A stretch of 24,290 nucleotides of DNA from Reticulitermes lucifugus (GCA_026260175.1 JAKCWW010006571.1:7751-32040); one strand, 5' to 3'; positions 1 through 11,032 are shown, counted from the stretch's first letter. Made by a program: numbers and translations. Notes: a model not told the origin generated them from the letters alone.

Positions 1-2190
1 GAGAACTCGCTTTGGAAGAGGCTACGGACCTGTCGTAAGACAGACTACAGAATGAAATGAAAAAGCGAAGCAGAACCATATCACTAATACATATAAAAGA
101 AAATCCAATTCAGTATTAACTAAATATTTTATAATATAATATTGCACAAAACACTTTCGCTAAAAATTATTTAATTTGGGTAGTTAAACTCTGTTGTTAC
201 AAGAAAGGAAATATTTTTTAGAATTATATGGCTAATGGTGTCGGCGTTTACCGATTGCTTTATTGTATCTTAGTACGTACATATCTGATCTCTGAATTTG
301 TGTAAGGTTTCATATTCATGCAGAACGCGGTATTTCGGAAACTGGATCTGTTCCCGCATTCAGGTGAAAGGATGGGTTGGCACCTACTACGTTTGGTATC
401 CACAAAGGACTCTTAGTCTTCAGTCACTGAAAAACTGATATCAGTTGACTACTTCTACGTACGCACTTGGGATCACATGTTTCAGTAAGTGATAAGAGAA
501 AAAGTAGTATAAAAGGAGCAAAAATGGTAATATTATATAGTAATATGTTATACAAAAGAAGTAGTCCCTGTGAAGAAAGCAAGATGCCACAATATATTCT
601 TGCAAACAGAAAAACTAAAATGAAGTGCCGTAGTAATAACGTAATTCTTGGCCCTCTAAATCCTGTAGCAATTAACAGACTGAGATCACGAGTATTTAAC
701 GAAAATCCGTGTCAGTTTGGAACAAATTAAGTATGTGTATTGTTTTATGTAACACTATATTTAGTATTCACTTAGCCTTCTAAGCAATCATTTAAGATTC
801 TTGAGTAAAGGAATAACGATATAAGTTTCGCAGCTAAACACATAATAGTAAAAAAAGGAATTAAACTTAATGTATTAAATTTTATTAAACTTCAAGTACA
901 ATATTACGCGAAACAACTATACAGCCTTCTTTTTTACCGTCTCAGCGTCGCTCGGATGATCAAGCACTTCCTCAGATTTTAATCTCAACAACAAACATAC
1001 AGAATTCGGCTTAATCTACTGTACAGAAAATTAGTTTCACATTGATGGTCGCAAATGTATGGTGTTTTGTATTAATAAGATCATAATGCGGGGTTAACTA
1101 TAATAATGACGTCAGGGACATATATCAGATTCTTTCGTGTGGAAACTTCCAGGATGCTCTTTCAAAACTGTAGTGGAAATTCGTGGATTTTGGCTCGTCA
1201 AATTAAAGTGAAATGTAGCCAGCAAGTACTCGCTTTTCATTAATCATGCAGTACGTTAAACTGACACATCGGTGGAGGCAGTCAGTCAAACGGCCAAAGG
1301 AAATCATGCACAAGTGTAGCAGCACACGAACCAGTCCAGAAAGTCCATTCCATTAGCCAATTTCATGCAATAAATTTGGAATGTGTTCAGTAGATTTAGC
1401 ATTTACGTTGGCAGAGTAATTTTTGGCAAGACAATAAATAAAACATGAACAAGTCTACAATTATCTTTAGTTTAAATCAAATTTTTGAATAGTCGATTCT
1501 TATCAATTATATTTTGAGAGGAGGGGGAAAATAAATTCCTGAGGGGGTAAAACTTTGTTCATTAATAATGAATAGAAGATATGGCTCTCTAGCAACACCT
1601 GCGAAAACCTGAATTTTTGGAAGGCATTCGTAGGTTCATTTAAAACTAAGGAAATATTTTTTTAAAGATTAGAAATTATGTTATCATTAATTCATATAGA
1701 AAAATGTACATAGTAATGTATGTATGAAAGATTTTATTTTTCACACTTGGATAGGTCAAGATTTGTTTTATTATTAATATAAAAAACAGAGAGCAAAGCC
1801 AGGTTTTATATTACAGTGTAATATCGGTATAAGTGGTCTGAGGACAATGACAAATTTGGTAAGTGGTGAGATTTGGAAGTAAATGTTTCTTTTACAATTC
1901 CCAGCATATGTGCCACTAATCAAATTCGTGTTGTGGATAGGGGTTGAAAGCAGATGTAGTTAGAAATGAGGAGTGAAAGTTTGAAGACAAATGTAATGAA
2001 GGAATGCGGCATACTTACAAGATTTGTTCTACATTTTAAGAAAAGACAATTTAAGGCACTTAGTGGCATTAATTTACTTTAATACAAAAATATCAGTAAT
2101 TTTTAGTTACGTAAAATGCCATGTGAAGAATTAAGTTCTTCTGGGTTACGAGGCTGCCTCAATTCTTGCTGGATGCTTCGAAACGTGTAT
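1..2190. other. Anonymous AT-rich DNA, no gene recognised
   Basis: This stretch is AT-rich with many stops in all frames. The longest ATG-started frame (467-730, plus, 87 codons) has no domain, signal or motif that I recognise, and its composition looks like chance reading of AT-rich DNA. I see no tRNA-like boxes, no tandem array and no terminal inverted repeat here. Confidence 0.6.
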
Positions 2191-2194
2191 ATGA

Positions 2195-2377
2195 GAGCAC
2201 TATGTTATCTCCAAACGTCTGAATCCGATTATCCACCGAAGAAAAGTACTAACCCAGAAGAACGGAATCGTCCACTGTTACGAAGACCTAAGAACTCGCA
2301 ACGTAGCATTGTCTGGCTACTTAATTAAGCACCGCCAACTTGAAGACACATCAACCTCAGCACCAGATGAAGGTGAG
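2195..2377 (+). other. Weak exon-like open frame ending at a consensus splice donor
   Basis: An open frame without an ATG runs for 61 codons after a TGA at 2192-2194. It reaches GATGAAG followed by GTGAGT (GT at 2373-2374), a near-perfect insect 5' splice site. The predicted peptide ends in an acidic, Ser/Thr/Pro-rich stretch (LEDTSTSAPDE) and otherwise matches nothing I know. A second frame (2116-2328) is open over the same DNA, so openness alone is weak evidence. No clear branch point or acceptor precedes it; the nearest AG is around 2195. It could be a decayed exon, a piece of an unidentified transposon, or chance. Confidence 0.12.
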
Positions 2378-2379
2378 TA

Positions 2380-3000
2380 ATCAGCTTTACGCCACCACCG
2401 ATTTGACCCCAAGAAAGCCGTCTGTCGACTGGACAAGAATTAGATAAGAGGCTGGCTAAATCCAGAGCCGATTTTGATGCTGTAGAGAAAATGCGATTAA
2501 AACCTCATCTCCGGCCGGGAACCAAATTCCAATCCTTTCATCAGTAGCCCCTTAATATATCTTTGATGCCTCTCTTTATAACCGTAAAAATATTTTAGGA
2601 AAATGTGAAAAAAGTACGACCTATTCATGAATGTGCGAAAACTGCTCCGTGTGTGTGCATGATCGCTTTTCATAACTGTGACCAAAGTTTTCCTTGTGAG
2701 ATCTAAGGTTCTCACAGCGGTGCTGCGAAAGGTCAAGTCTTCTGGGACGTTATACCTCGTCGAATTGTTGATAATTACAGAAGTCTCGAAGACACTATTT
2801 TACTTCGAAACGACTGTCATAACACGTAACTTCCCAGAAGAAATTAATTTTCAGCTTTCATCATTCCTGTTTTAAAACATGATTGCGGATGATCTAATCC
2901 ATAATTTAGAACAGATTTTACCTCATCATTTTATAATTTCAAAATGTTATGCAACTTTACGGTACACAATTTCATTAACCCATAATTAAAGCACGGTCTT
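2380..3000. other. Anonymous sequence
   Basis: There is no recognisable gene. Two short opposite-strand frames (2497-2736 minus, 2678-2875 plus) overlap and show no domain. The block from about 2500 to 2760 is somewhat richer in GC than its surroundings and could be an unclassified repeat copy, but I cannot assign it. Confidence 0.4.
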
Positions 3001-3400
3001 GACTGTGCCGACTTTCACAAAACTTACAAAAATTCATAGAATTTTGTGCAGATTTTGTATACTGATTTTCACCCAAATTGGACGAAAAATGTGGAAAGGA
3101 GGATAGGAACTTATGTAATCCAAAACTTTCACGGCGACTGACTTCAATTAAACCTTCTCGGTCTATCGGCCATCTCAGGTGATTGAATGGTGAGTAAACC
3201 AATGTTTCGAGAACAATCTCTGTTCTACTCATTACGGAACTGAATACATTGGATGTCATTCCACCTCATATATATATCTGCCCGAACCACTGGTTCAAAG
3301 TTTGTCGCCAGCCAATAAGGGCTGGTGGATAGATTTACGGCATTCCGTAAAGCATATTTTCCACTGACCCGATTTTCACGAAACTCGCAGTCACTCAATA
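3001..3400 (+). repeat. Diverged interspersed motif, three copies
   Basis: Three copies of a motif of the form ctg..TTTTCACccAAAt occur in the same orientation, with TTTCAC cores near 3012, 3066 and 3373. The copy at 3061-3100 (TATACTG, then TTTCACCCAAAT, then GAAAAATGTGGAAA) aligns well with the one at 3998-4035 in the next block. The first two cores lie 54 bp apart. Motifs of this kind are common in arthropod non-coding repeats. I do not recognise the parent element, and the copies are old. Confidence 0.35.
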
Positions 3401-3448
3401 TACTTTTACGGACGTCTCGTATACTATGTGAAGACAGTTGCATACACC

Positions 3449-3522
3449 TAGCTAGTAGCTAGCTACCTACCTAACCACATACCTACCTAACTAACTAACT
3501 AATCAACCAACTAACCAACTAC
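3449..3522 (-). repeat. Microsatellite that is the 3' tail of the adjacent LINE
   Basis: This is an imperfect tandem repeat of CTAC/CTAA units on the plus strand, reading TAGT/TTAG/GTAG on the minus strand. It directly abuts the 3' end of the minus-strand LINE relic at 3523-3840. A second copy of the same LINE 3' end (10397-10700, plus) also finishes in TTAGTTAGTAGTTAG. The repeat is therefore best read as the simple-repeat tail characteristic of some APE-type LINEs, later expanded and mutated, not as an independent microsatellite. Confidence 0.6.
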
Positions 3523-3840
3523 ATGGAGCAGAGTCCGTCTTCAGAAACAAATAGGTCATTTTATGGAACCAGGATGTTCATGGTCGCATTTAAAAGAGCT
3601 CGCCGTTAGTCCCAATCCCCAGCCAGATCAATCCTTTTCATATTCCCATCCCAATTCTTGAAGATACATTTTAATATTATTATCCCATCTAAGTCTAGGT
3701 CTTCCAAGTGCTCTCTTTCCCTCAGATATTCCCACGAAAATTCCGGATACACCTCTCCTCTCTCCGTGCGAACTACATGCACCGTCCATCTCATTCTTCT
3801 TGATTTGATCACCCAAATAATATTGACGAGGAGTAAAATA
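3523..3840 (-). pseudogene. LINE ORF2 C-terminus and 3' end, frameshifted relic
   Basis: This is the C-terminal tail of a non-LTR retrotransposon reverse-transcriptase polyprotein, the region after the RT domain. It is split across two minus-strand frames. One frame gives KSRRMRWTVHVVR; the second gives EGKRALGRPRLRW followed by DNNIKMYLQELGWEYE; the first resumes with RIDLAGDWD. At least two frameshifts are needed to follow the family pattern (RRMRW.GHV.R, EGKR.LGRPR.RW.DNIK.DL.E.G, a LAQDRD-like end). The remaining 80 bp are the short 3' end (CGGACTCTGCTCCATG) before the tandem-repeat tail. Catalytic RT and endonuclease parts are absent, as expected for a 5'-truncated insertion. The copy is dead. 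The clade (RTE-like or another APE-type LINE) is not certain. Confidence 0.8.
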
Positions 3841-3997
3841 ATAAAATTCCTCGTTATGTAGTCTTCTCTACTCCTCGTCCAGTTGTAGACAAGGCAAATA
3901 AAATTTCCTTGACACCCTTACGTCATGTATAGTTTTCACTGCATTATTTTTAACGAAAAGCACACCTACTACTAATAGCATTAAATTAAGATCATTT

Positions 3998-4172
3998 ATA
4001 CTGGGTTTCACCCAAATCGCTCAAGAAATATGGAAATTAAAAGTAGAAATTCCTTTATCTACAGCCTTTAAGAAATTACAAGCCCCACTGAGACAAATTT
4101 CAAGAAAATCACACCAGCTTGACACTGCTTTGTAAAGAAATTTTATACTGAATTTCAGGAAAATTCAATGAA
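3998..4172 (+). repeat. Further copies of the TTTCAC/AAAATC motif
   Basis: Three plus-oriented motif copies have cores at about 4005 (GGTTTCACCCAAATCG), 4097 (AATTTCAAGAAAATC) and 4151 (AATTTCAGGAAAATTC). Copies two and three lie 54 bp apart, the same spacing as the first two cores at 3012 and 3066. A more distant relative (AAATTTTACTGAAATCTGTCCGG split over 5532-5558) lies downstream. This suggests an old tandem or internally repetitive element, now scattered. Family unknown. Confidence 0.35.
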
Positions 4173-4176
4173 AGCT

Positions 4177-5530
4177 TTACCCTTGACACTCGGTCACAGA
4201 GAGACAAACTGACAGACGTGTTCTCACATACGTTTTAATTTTTAATCGCAAACAACGCCTAAAAACAAGAAAAGTTGGTAAGATTTCACTTCTGTATGAG
4301 AACAACAAAAAACGAAACCGAAATATGTGGCCTTGGGATAAAAATAGCAGCATACTAAACTTTTCCGCTCCATTGACTTTCATTAGTATTTGTACGTTTA
4401 TGATTAGACTTGCGAGAGCAAATGGAAACTGAACTTTTGTGCTATTGTGTGGTACTCTCGCAGCAAGAAGTGAGACGTCATAATGAAGAATACTTATGCA
4501 TGTGTGGGTGGAATAAGTACTGCCACAGAACTTGCAACAGTATGGAATGAGAGAAATCCTCATCCACACAGACAGCCGGAAATAAGATAAAGAAAACCTC
4601 CTTACCACAAAGAGTCATGACCTTTTCTTAGATGCTATATTCAATTAAAACATACTTTTATTACAGTATTTTAACGTTTTGATTACACGTTTTAGACCTC
4701 ACATTCCTCGAAATGCCACTCAAGTAAAATTTTTATTTCTTAAAATAATCTGCTGTTTCGATTATTTTGGAACAAGCCATTTTTATAAAATCCGATTTAA
4801 GATAGCCTCTTCAAAATTTTACACTAAGAAGCACGAAAACTAAGCAAGTCCACACTTTTAATTTTTGTCTATCTTATTGAATATACACCCAGTCCTAATT
4901 TTAAACCCATTTCCTTTACGCCATTTTGATTAAACGCTGAAGTCCAGTTTACAACACTTCTTAATTTGGGCTCTCTCATTTCCGATTTAACGTCCTTTTA
5001 CTAGCTGCGTTCTCTTGCGCTAAACACTTTATTATTGATACGAATATCATTTTCGTATTTACACCATTTTATTTACACTTACTTTTCAACTTGACTAGGG
5101 CGTAGCACAAGGATTGGGCGGTATATGCTAATATACAGGAGGTAAAAGGAAGAAATAAGAATCTATTTATAGTGCTTTTGTGTAAATGAAAAACTTTTTT
5201 ATTATATTGGGCCTAAACATAATTTGATTAAACATCCGGACGTATTATTACTCTTACATTAAAAATGGACATATCTACAACGTAACATTGTGGCGCATTC
5301 GCGTAAGCATTTTTGCACTGGAAAAGCAAAATTTGTTTTGTATTTTTGAGTTACAAGTCACTGAAAGCAGCATAAAAATATTTAATATTTCACACAAATG
5401 CATTTGTGACAAATTTATGTAGCCGGTAACATTAAATTGTAATTACGTCTTCATTCAAAGTGCTCGATATTTGTCCGATTTTAAATAAATTTGTAGTTTC
5501 TCGACAGATTTTTATACAAGTCCTACATAT
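4177..5530. other. Anonymous sequence with the longest chance ORF of the window
   Basis: The minus-strand frame 4177-4608 (143 codons) is the longest ATG-to-stop frame here. It is rich in Ser, Leu, Phe, Arg and Cys and has no recognisable domain. Its start region lacks a clear context and there is no neighbouring exon structure. I regard it as chance, or as an unidentified repeat read in the wrong frame. The rest (4610-5530) is very AT-rich and featureless. Confidence 0.4.
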
Positions 5531-5559
5531 TAAATTTTACTGAAATCTGTCCGGTGGGA

Positions 5560-8070
5560 ACTGCGCTAATACACGTGGACAGATGGACATGACGATGCTA
5601 AGGGGCGCTTTTCGCAAAGATGTGAAAGCGCTAGAATATCACTTCGCCTAAAATGGCTGAAAAGCTTGTCAAACATGAAGCCCCATCTCTCTAGTAATAA
5701 GCATCCACCGTAAGTGGATTCTTCCCAAAAATATGTTGAAACATCTGCCGCTACGCCTGTGTAATAGACCCACTGCAAATGTGCAAATATTTCAGACACT
5801 AGACAGATTTAACCTTTCTCAGTTCCATTGTATTAAAAAAGGAACTCCAAAACAAAGAACCAAGGATCACTGCCATTACAGCTGAATTATTAATACGCAG
5901 AAATTACTTTTCAGGAGTAGGAAGGAGAAGAAGATCAAGAATAAAGAGGAAATGAAAACAAAAACTGTGTGCGCGTGTGTTTAGAGTCTGCACGTTTTTC
6001 CAGAATAGAGAGGCAGATTGAGAAAAATAGGAAAATAAAAGTTTGCTTTGCAACAGAACAGTTGCCTTTCTGTTTTACTGCAAAATAGAAGTGTGACTCG
6101 AAATAAGTTTTGTTCCAATTTTAATGTATTCATTTTATGCACTTTTCTTTTTGTATTTTCATAATAACACGTTTGCTGATAAGATAAACTATATACACGA
6201 TCTGAGGTTTTCGAGAAGGTTGTAGATTCATGGTCTGGTCTTCTGTGTTATGACACAGTGCTGTTGAAATGTGGGTCACATTATACCACTTTCCTCTCAA
6301 ATGTTGGTATATATACACACCAGTCTAAAATGTGTAATGACGCAGAAGTTACGGATATTTGATTAGAGGATGTTATGTTTTAAGAGTGTAAATCAATGGG
6401 GAAAATAAGTAGTGTGTGTATGTTCTTTGGAGTGAAATTATAATGCAATTTTATATTTTGTTTTAGTAATATGAGGCCTACATGAATCTCGCGGAAAAGG
6501 TAAAGGTGTGGATGCACTTACTTTGGAAATCTAGAAGATGAGGCTTTACTCTGCGATTGCATGTATTGTGGAGGAAATAATCCCCGGTGTTAGTTACATA
6601 GGAGATTTGGTGGATTCAGGAAATATTCCAGGTAAATTAATGCGAAGGAATATTCCGGCGTATCTTTTACAGTATGATAAAATCCCGGCCACCTTGCTTG
6701 GTATTAGTTACATTTTCTTGGAGTAATTAACCAGACTTATGTTCCGTCGTTACCAAACTCAAAGTACGGACCAAAAACCATGGAAATTAGGGAAGCTCAA
6801 ATCCCTGCTCCAATTTGTAGAACTAGGAATATAAAGGCCAAAACATGTCTAATGATATTGAAACAGCAATTATGCTCGTGCATCTCGCTGTGTTCGCAGC
6901 TTGTATTCCGTCCCCGTGGCAACATTTACTGATGATGTATTTAAATATTAATTTTATTTAAATAAACTAAAAGATTTAAATGTATGAGATATGGGGACAC
7001 ACAAACTAATAAATTTTATTTGGAAACCTTGAAGGGAGGAATTAATAACATTAAAATAAACCTTAAAGGAAGAGAAAAGCGAGGTTGTTCAGATGGGCTA
7101 ACGAACTCTTGATCGGAATAAGTAGCACGTTTGTTTAAACACAATGTGAAACAATCGGGTTCAGCGGAGTCAGCTAATTTGTTTTATAGCCGAGCGACTA
7201 TCAGCTTCTCTAAAAGGAATCTAAATAATGAATTTAGCTAATTATCATGAAATTAACACAAACTATATACACCGCTGTTGGCACTGCCAAACTACCTGTA
7301 ATTTATCTGAAACTTATTACGGCCTGGCCGGTCCATTTTCAAGGAGTTCAAAATACTGAAAATGAGGTACCAAACTTTTGTATGTATTACTATATGACAG
7401 AAATGTACATATTAACATGGAATTTAAGTAAAGGAATATTTCTTGACTTATGATTTCAGGTAAATTATACGTTAATCATTGATTTTATACGTTCTGCAAG
7501 TTTATTATTTTGTAAAGCGTTTTACTCACATCAAAGTTGAACGGGCAATATAAGCACCGAGTGACCAACATCAGGCAAACACCTGTGCAATATGTTTGTG
7601 GGACAACACTTAAAGGAAAGAGACACTGAGTCAGATCAAACCAATGACTTGGTAAAGCTGCAATAACTACCTACAAATAATTGCTCAGGTTTCATAAAGA
7701 ATTATTTAAGCTAATGCAATTTTGGTTGATACGATTTTTAAAATCCGCTACACGTTTCGACCCATAAATTAAGCCATTATAAGGCTTATTGATAAGAATA
7801 TCATACAGAGGATTTCAAATTAGAACTTGACAAGTGGAACATATCGAGATTTCTTTTCTTTCTTACAACGTAAATATTAATACTTTAATCAGTAATGAAG
7901 ACACCTCTATGATATTTTTACATATCGGCCTGTTGACCGCTTGATATGTGAGCCGAAGCACGTAGCTGATGTAAAGAAACCGAACTCATGCCTGTAGGTA
8001 GCACTTGTGTATAGCCTACAGGGACTCTCTTCTGTTGGACTGTGGCTGTCGCACAATGTACGGTCGACAC
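5560..8070. other. Anonymous AT-rich DNA
   Basis: I see no gene, RNA gene or clear mobile element. Local AT-rich low complexity occurs around 6940-6990. Short frames at 5566-5799 (minus), 6130-6318 (minus), 6538-6726 (plus) and 7247-7453 (plus) show no conserved motif. Confidence 0.5.
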
Positions 8071-8205
8071 GCAACGTTTCAGAAGACGGCTCTGTTACCA
8101 TCTTCCGGAGTCCTATATCTGAAGACGGAAGCAGAGGCAGATTCTGATACATTCTTCAACTGTACCTTAGATGATGGGAAAAGTCCAAAAGAAAAATGTC
8201 TATTA
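8071..8205. other. Cluster of degenerate hammerhead-like motifs
   Basis: Three fragments resemble the CUGANGA...GAAA arrangement of hammerhead cores. On the minus strand (8108 to 8071) there is GGAAGATGG, then a CC-containing loop arm, then CTGAAACGTTGC. On the plus strand CTGAAGACGG starts at 8119. Also on the plus strand, at 8168-8191, there is TTAGATGATGGG, then GTCC, then GAAA. Each lacks one or more obligatory core bases or a closed stem I, so none is expected to be active. They may be decayed copies of the Penelope-like terminal motif found intact at 19099, or coincidence in a somewhat GC-richer patch. Confidence 0.2.
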
Positions 8206-8244
8206 ATGTCATACCCCATCGTCGAATTCCTATTTAAATGAAAT

Positions 8245-10220
8245 ATTTATAGCTTCCTGTCATCTGTCTTCAGCGGGCATTATATGACGTAAGACTGTGG
8301 CTGTATTTGCAAACGCGTGAGTATACCGCTAACTTCACGCCGTCAAAGTGCGTCCTTCTTACGTATCCAATTCCTATTTCTACAAAACTGCATACGACAA
8401 TAAACTCTCTCATGATACGACACGTGAGGAATTCAAAACGTTGAATTCGTCATTTCAAAATATAGTTTATCTACACGGAGATTTTGGGATACTTAAGATA
8501 TTTTTTAAAATATTGTAATTAATTCTATTTAAGTGTTTTTGATACCACCAATAAAATTATACGCCCTTGAAATCAGCATTAACAGAACTATATAAAATCT
8601 GTAACGTCATTTATTTCCGCTCTGGAAAAGGGTCATGAGAGGTGAATTAGTATATATTTTCTTGTATCGCATACTTTTCGGTACACTCCTGAGATTTTCA
8701 TGGATATGCTGAAGAAAACCATACGAACTTTCAAGATTAGTAATAACCGGGCGGAAACTCGAAACGTATCACATCCAAAATACGAGTGTGGATAGGAACT
8801 GAAGTGTTAAATAGGTGCCATAAAATGACAGGAAATTTTTGTGCTTTTTACTGGAGAAACGTATGATATTAGCTGCCTAATGTCAGGTGGTTATTACATA
8901 TACCACCAGATTAGCAATATGAACGTTGCATTATGTGTAGTGGCAGTAGGTGTTTGTTGTTTATGATGGCCACAATAATTTTCCCAGCACAAAATTAACT
9001 ATTTTATCTTTGTAATGGAGACAAAATATGTTCTGTATGAGGTACAGACAGACTTTATATATTACATTAATCTCATTGGCAAGGGTTAATACTGTAATTT
9101 TATCAGGTATATTAAAAACAATTGGACGTTTAATACGTTACCACAGAAATTCTGACTAATAGAAATTGCGTAAATTCGAAACATTATCATATTCAGGGCT
9201 GTTTGCGGATTCTGATATTCCGAGTACGACGTCGAATGTTGATAAGATGTTTTATTTAGGTGAAAGTTATTTTAAACAATAATCTTAGGGATATTTTAAT
9301 CATTTAGGCCCGAAATCTAAAGGATATTTAACATCTAATTTCTTACCTCAGAGTAGAGCTATGCTTCTCCATTGCAAAGAATAATCAATTGTTTTTTGAA
9401 AATAATCGCTGCTTAGTCTGAGAATTATTTAAAACCAGTAAGTACACTGTGTGGGAAAATTGCGAAGTTCCTTAGTATTAAAGTACGGTTAAACTATCAG
9501 TCAACAAACCATTTCGTAGTTCTTGTTCTCATTTTATATGATGCTTTTTGTTGTCAATGTTTTATCACCGATTTAAACGTGAATTACCGAGCACTGATTC
9601 TATTCGTATTAACAGATTAATTAATAACTTGCAGCAACACATATTATGTCTCTCTATCTGCTGACTTGTTAATAGCAGCGGAATACACACGCATTCATTT
9701 TCATGATTTATTTTCATCGATCCTAAACCTTCGGGGACAAACCGTACATCAAATTTCATTGAAACAAGCTATAACAATTTTATTCGTGTGTTCAAAACTT
9801 CATCCGTTACACCCAGCGGGTAGTGTTAAGTTTTGTCACTAGTTTATCACAATACCTTCATTCATTGAACTGCGAAATTGACTCTGCTGTTTATACAACT
9901 TTTATTCAGTGATTAAATATGAGCGAAAGAACTCAAGAAAGAAGTCAAGCTATGGATGAGATATAGTTACTTATTTCGAATGAAATTTATAGGAACTACA
10001 TTCCTGCACAAATATTTATGGGTGTAGTAACTTTATAATTGTAGGACTTAGTCAATATGTATATATTGTTTCTCCCTCTCTCACACTGAGAAAGAATAGG
10101 GGCTGAGCGTTTTGGATAACAGGGTGCTGAGGAAGATATTTCGACCTAACAGACAGGAAGTAACAGCAACCTGCACAAAACTGCATAATGAAAAGCTTTA
10201 TGATTTTGTCATCAAATATT
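8245..10220. other. Anonymous AT-rich DNA
   Basis: No gene or mobile element is recognised. The only structured item is an imperfect inverted repeat at 8425-8452: arms of 12 bases with one mismatch around an AACG loop, centred on two EcoRI-like GAATTC sites. The short frame at 9565-9759 (minus) has no motif. Confidence 0.5.
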
Positions 10221-10221
10221 A

Positions 10222-10395
10222 TTGGTAAAGGTTATCCGACGACATGCCTAGACAGGCACAGAAGGGAGGCGAAGGGATAGATCCAAACCTTTCGCAACCC
10301 AGCACTAAAAGAAGAAGGGTGGTCAGAAACACGCTCCGGCTACTTTACACCCGGAAAGGCCCGCTACCCATTGTACATGAGGCTATCAAATAATA
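10222..10395 (-). mobile_element. SINE family B, 5'-truncated copy
   Basis: On the plus strand, the segment GGGTGGTCAG, then CTCCGGCTACTTTACACC, then CCGCTACCCATTGTACATGAGG matches 17610-17690 of the full-length SINE at 17517-17805 (GGTGGTTGG, CCCCGGCTGCTTTACCACC, CCGATACCCATTTTGTAGGAGG), in the same order and orientation. The more 3' part (GCCTAGACAGGCACAGAAGGGAGG around 10243-10268) corresponds to the GGCCATGAAGGCCCAGAGG region there. The tRNA-like head is missing and the homology stops near 10395, where LINE sequence begins, so this is a truncated or interrupted old copy. Confidence 0.6.
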
Positions 10396-10396
10396 T

Positions 10397-10700
10397 TAGG
10401 GTGGTAGAATCAAGAAGGATGTATTTGGTGGGTTATGTGACACGTGTGGGAAGATCAAGTTTTTAGTGGGAAAACCTGAGGAGAACAGACTTAGTCATGG
10501 AATGGAGGATAATATTAAAATGTGTCTTAAGTAAATAGAATGGAAGGGTATGGACTGGCTTGATTTGATTCACGGTAGGAATAAATAAACCTTTAATTTC
10601 CGTAAGATGGGAGAGGGGATTTATTGACTAGCTTAGGCATCATCAGCTTTCCAAAGAAAGACTCTGCGGCATTTAATTAGTTAGTAGTTAGACATACAAA
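10397..10700 (+). pseudogene. LINE ORF2 C-terminus and 3' end, broken
   Basis: Post-RT C-terminal residues of an APE-type LINE can be followed across a frameshift. One frame gives ESRRMYLVGYVTRVG; the next gives KFLVGKPEENRL and then MEDNIKMCLK, a stop, and EWKGMDWLDLI. These correspond in order to the relic at 3523-3840 (RRMRW.VHV.R, EGKR, DNNIKM.LQELGW). The 3' end, with TTGACTAGCT, ATCAGC and then AGACTCTGC, matches 14885-14930 of a third copy. It terminates in TTAGTTAGTAGTTAG, the same tail as the microsatellite at 3449-3522. No RT or endonuclease domain remains. Confidence 0.75.
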
Positions 10701-10731
10701 ATTTTCAGCAGTAGGCCACTACATTTTCACT

Positions 10732-11032
10732 AATTTAAATGATTTTTTTTTTCCAATGGCTCAAGAGCCCCTTGGGGGCCTAGGCTGCCTCATTATTCGA
10801 GGCTTCACGATCACACTTTTTAGACACACCACACTCGGTAGGACTCCTCNNNNNNNNNNNNNNNNNNNNNNNNNNNNNNNNNNNNNNNNNNNNNNNNNNC
10901 CTGACAACACACAACACTCACAAGAGACAGACATCCATGTCCCCGGTGGAATTCGAACCCACAATCCTAGTAAGCGAGTGGCAGCAGATCCACGCCTTAG
11001 ACCGCACGGCCACTGGGATCGGCAATTTAAAT
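10732..11032 (-). mobile_element. SINE family A, full-length tRNA-derived, with target-site duplications
   Basis: The minus strand begins at 11023 with a tRNA-like head: an A-box-like CCAGTGGCCGTGCGGTCTAA (about 11014-10995) and a B box GGTTCGAATTCC (10959-10948). A body follows, then a poly(A) tail (poly-T at 10743-10752 on plus). The element at 10741-11023 is flanked by 9-bp direct repeats AATTTAAAT (10732-10740 and 11024-11032), the expected LINE-mediated target-site duplication. The body contains a 50-N assembly gap (10850-10899). Conceptual translation of the head gives the familiar false peptide GIRTHNPS, often misannotated as protein in insect data. RNA polymerase III would transcribe it from the internal A and B boxes. 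Confidence 0.85.
10850..10899. other. Assembly gap (50 N) inside a SINE
   Basis: Fifty undetermined bases lie between CGGTAGGACTCCTC and CCTGACAACACAC. The same two anchors in the related truncated SINE at 19427-19598 are about 33 bases apart, so the true gap is probably shorter than 50 and the run of N is nominal. Confidence 0.95.

Noticed and set aside
3533..3548. CTGAAGACGG on the minus strand as another hammerhead core
   Set aside because: It lies inside the LINE 3' end and aligns with the AGGGACTCTG segment of the other LINE copies; there is no GAAA half.
4177..4608. 143-codon minus-strand open frame as a gene
   Set aside because: No domain, signal or exon structure is recognisable. 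Composition fits chance reading of low-GC DNA next to the diverged repeat motif.
8005..8241. 78-codon frame as a gene
   Set aside because: The opposite strand is equally open, no motif is recognised, and the block contains repeat-like hammerhead fragments.
10636..10650. CTGATGATGCC on the minus strand as a hammerhead core
   Set aside because: It is part of the LINE 3' end and has neither a GAAA half nor a stem II.
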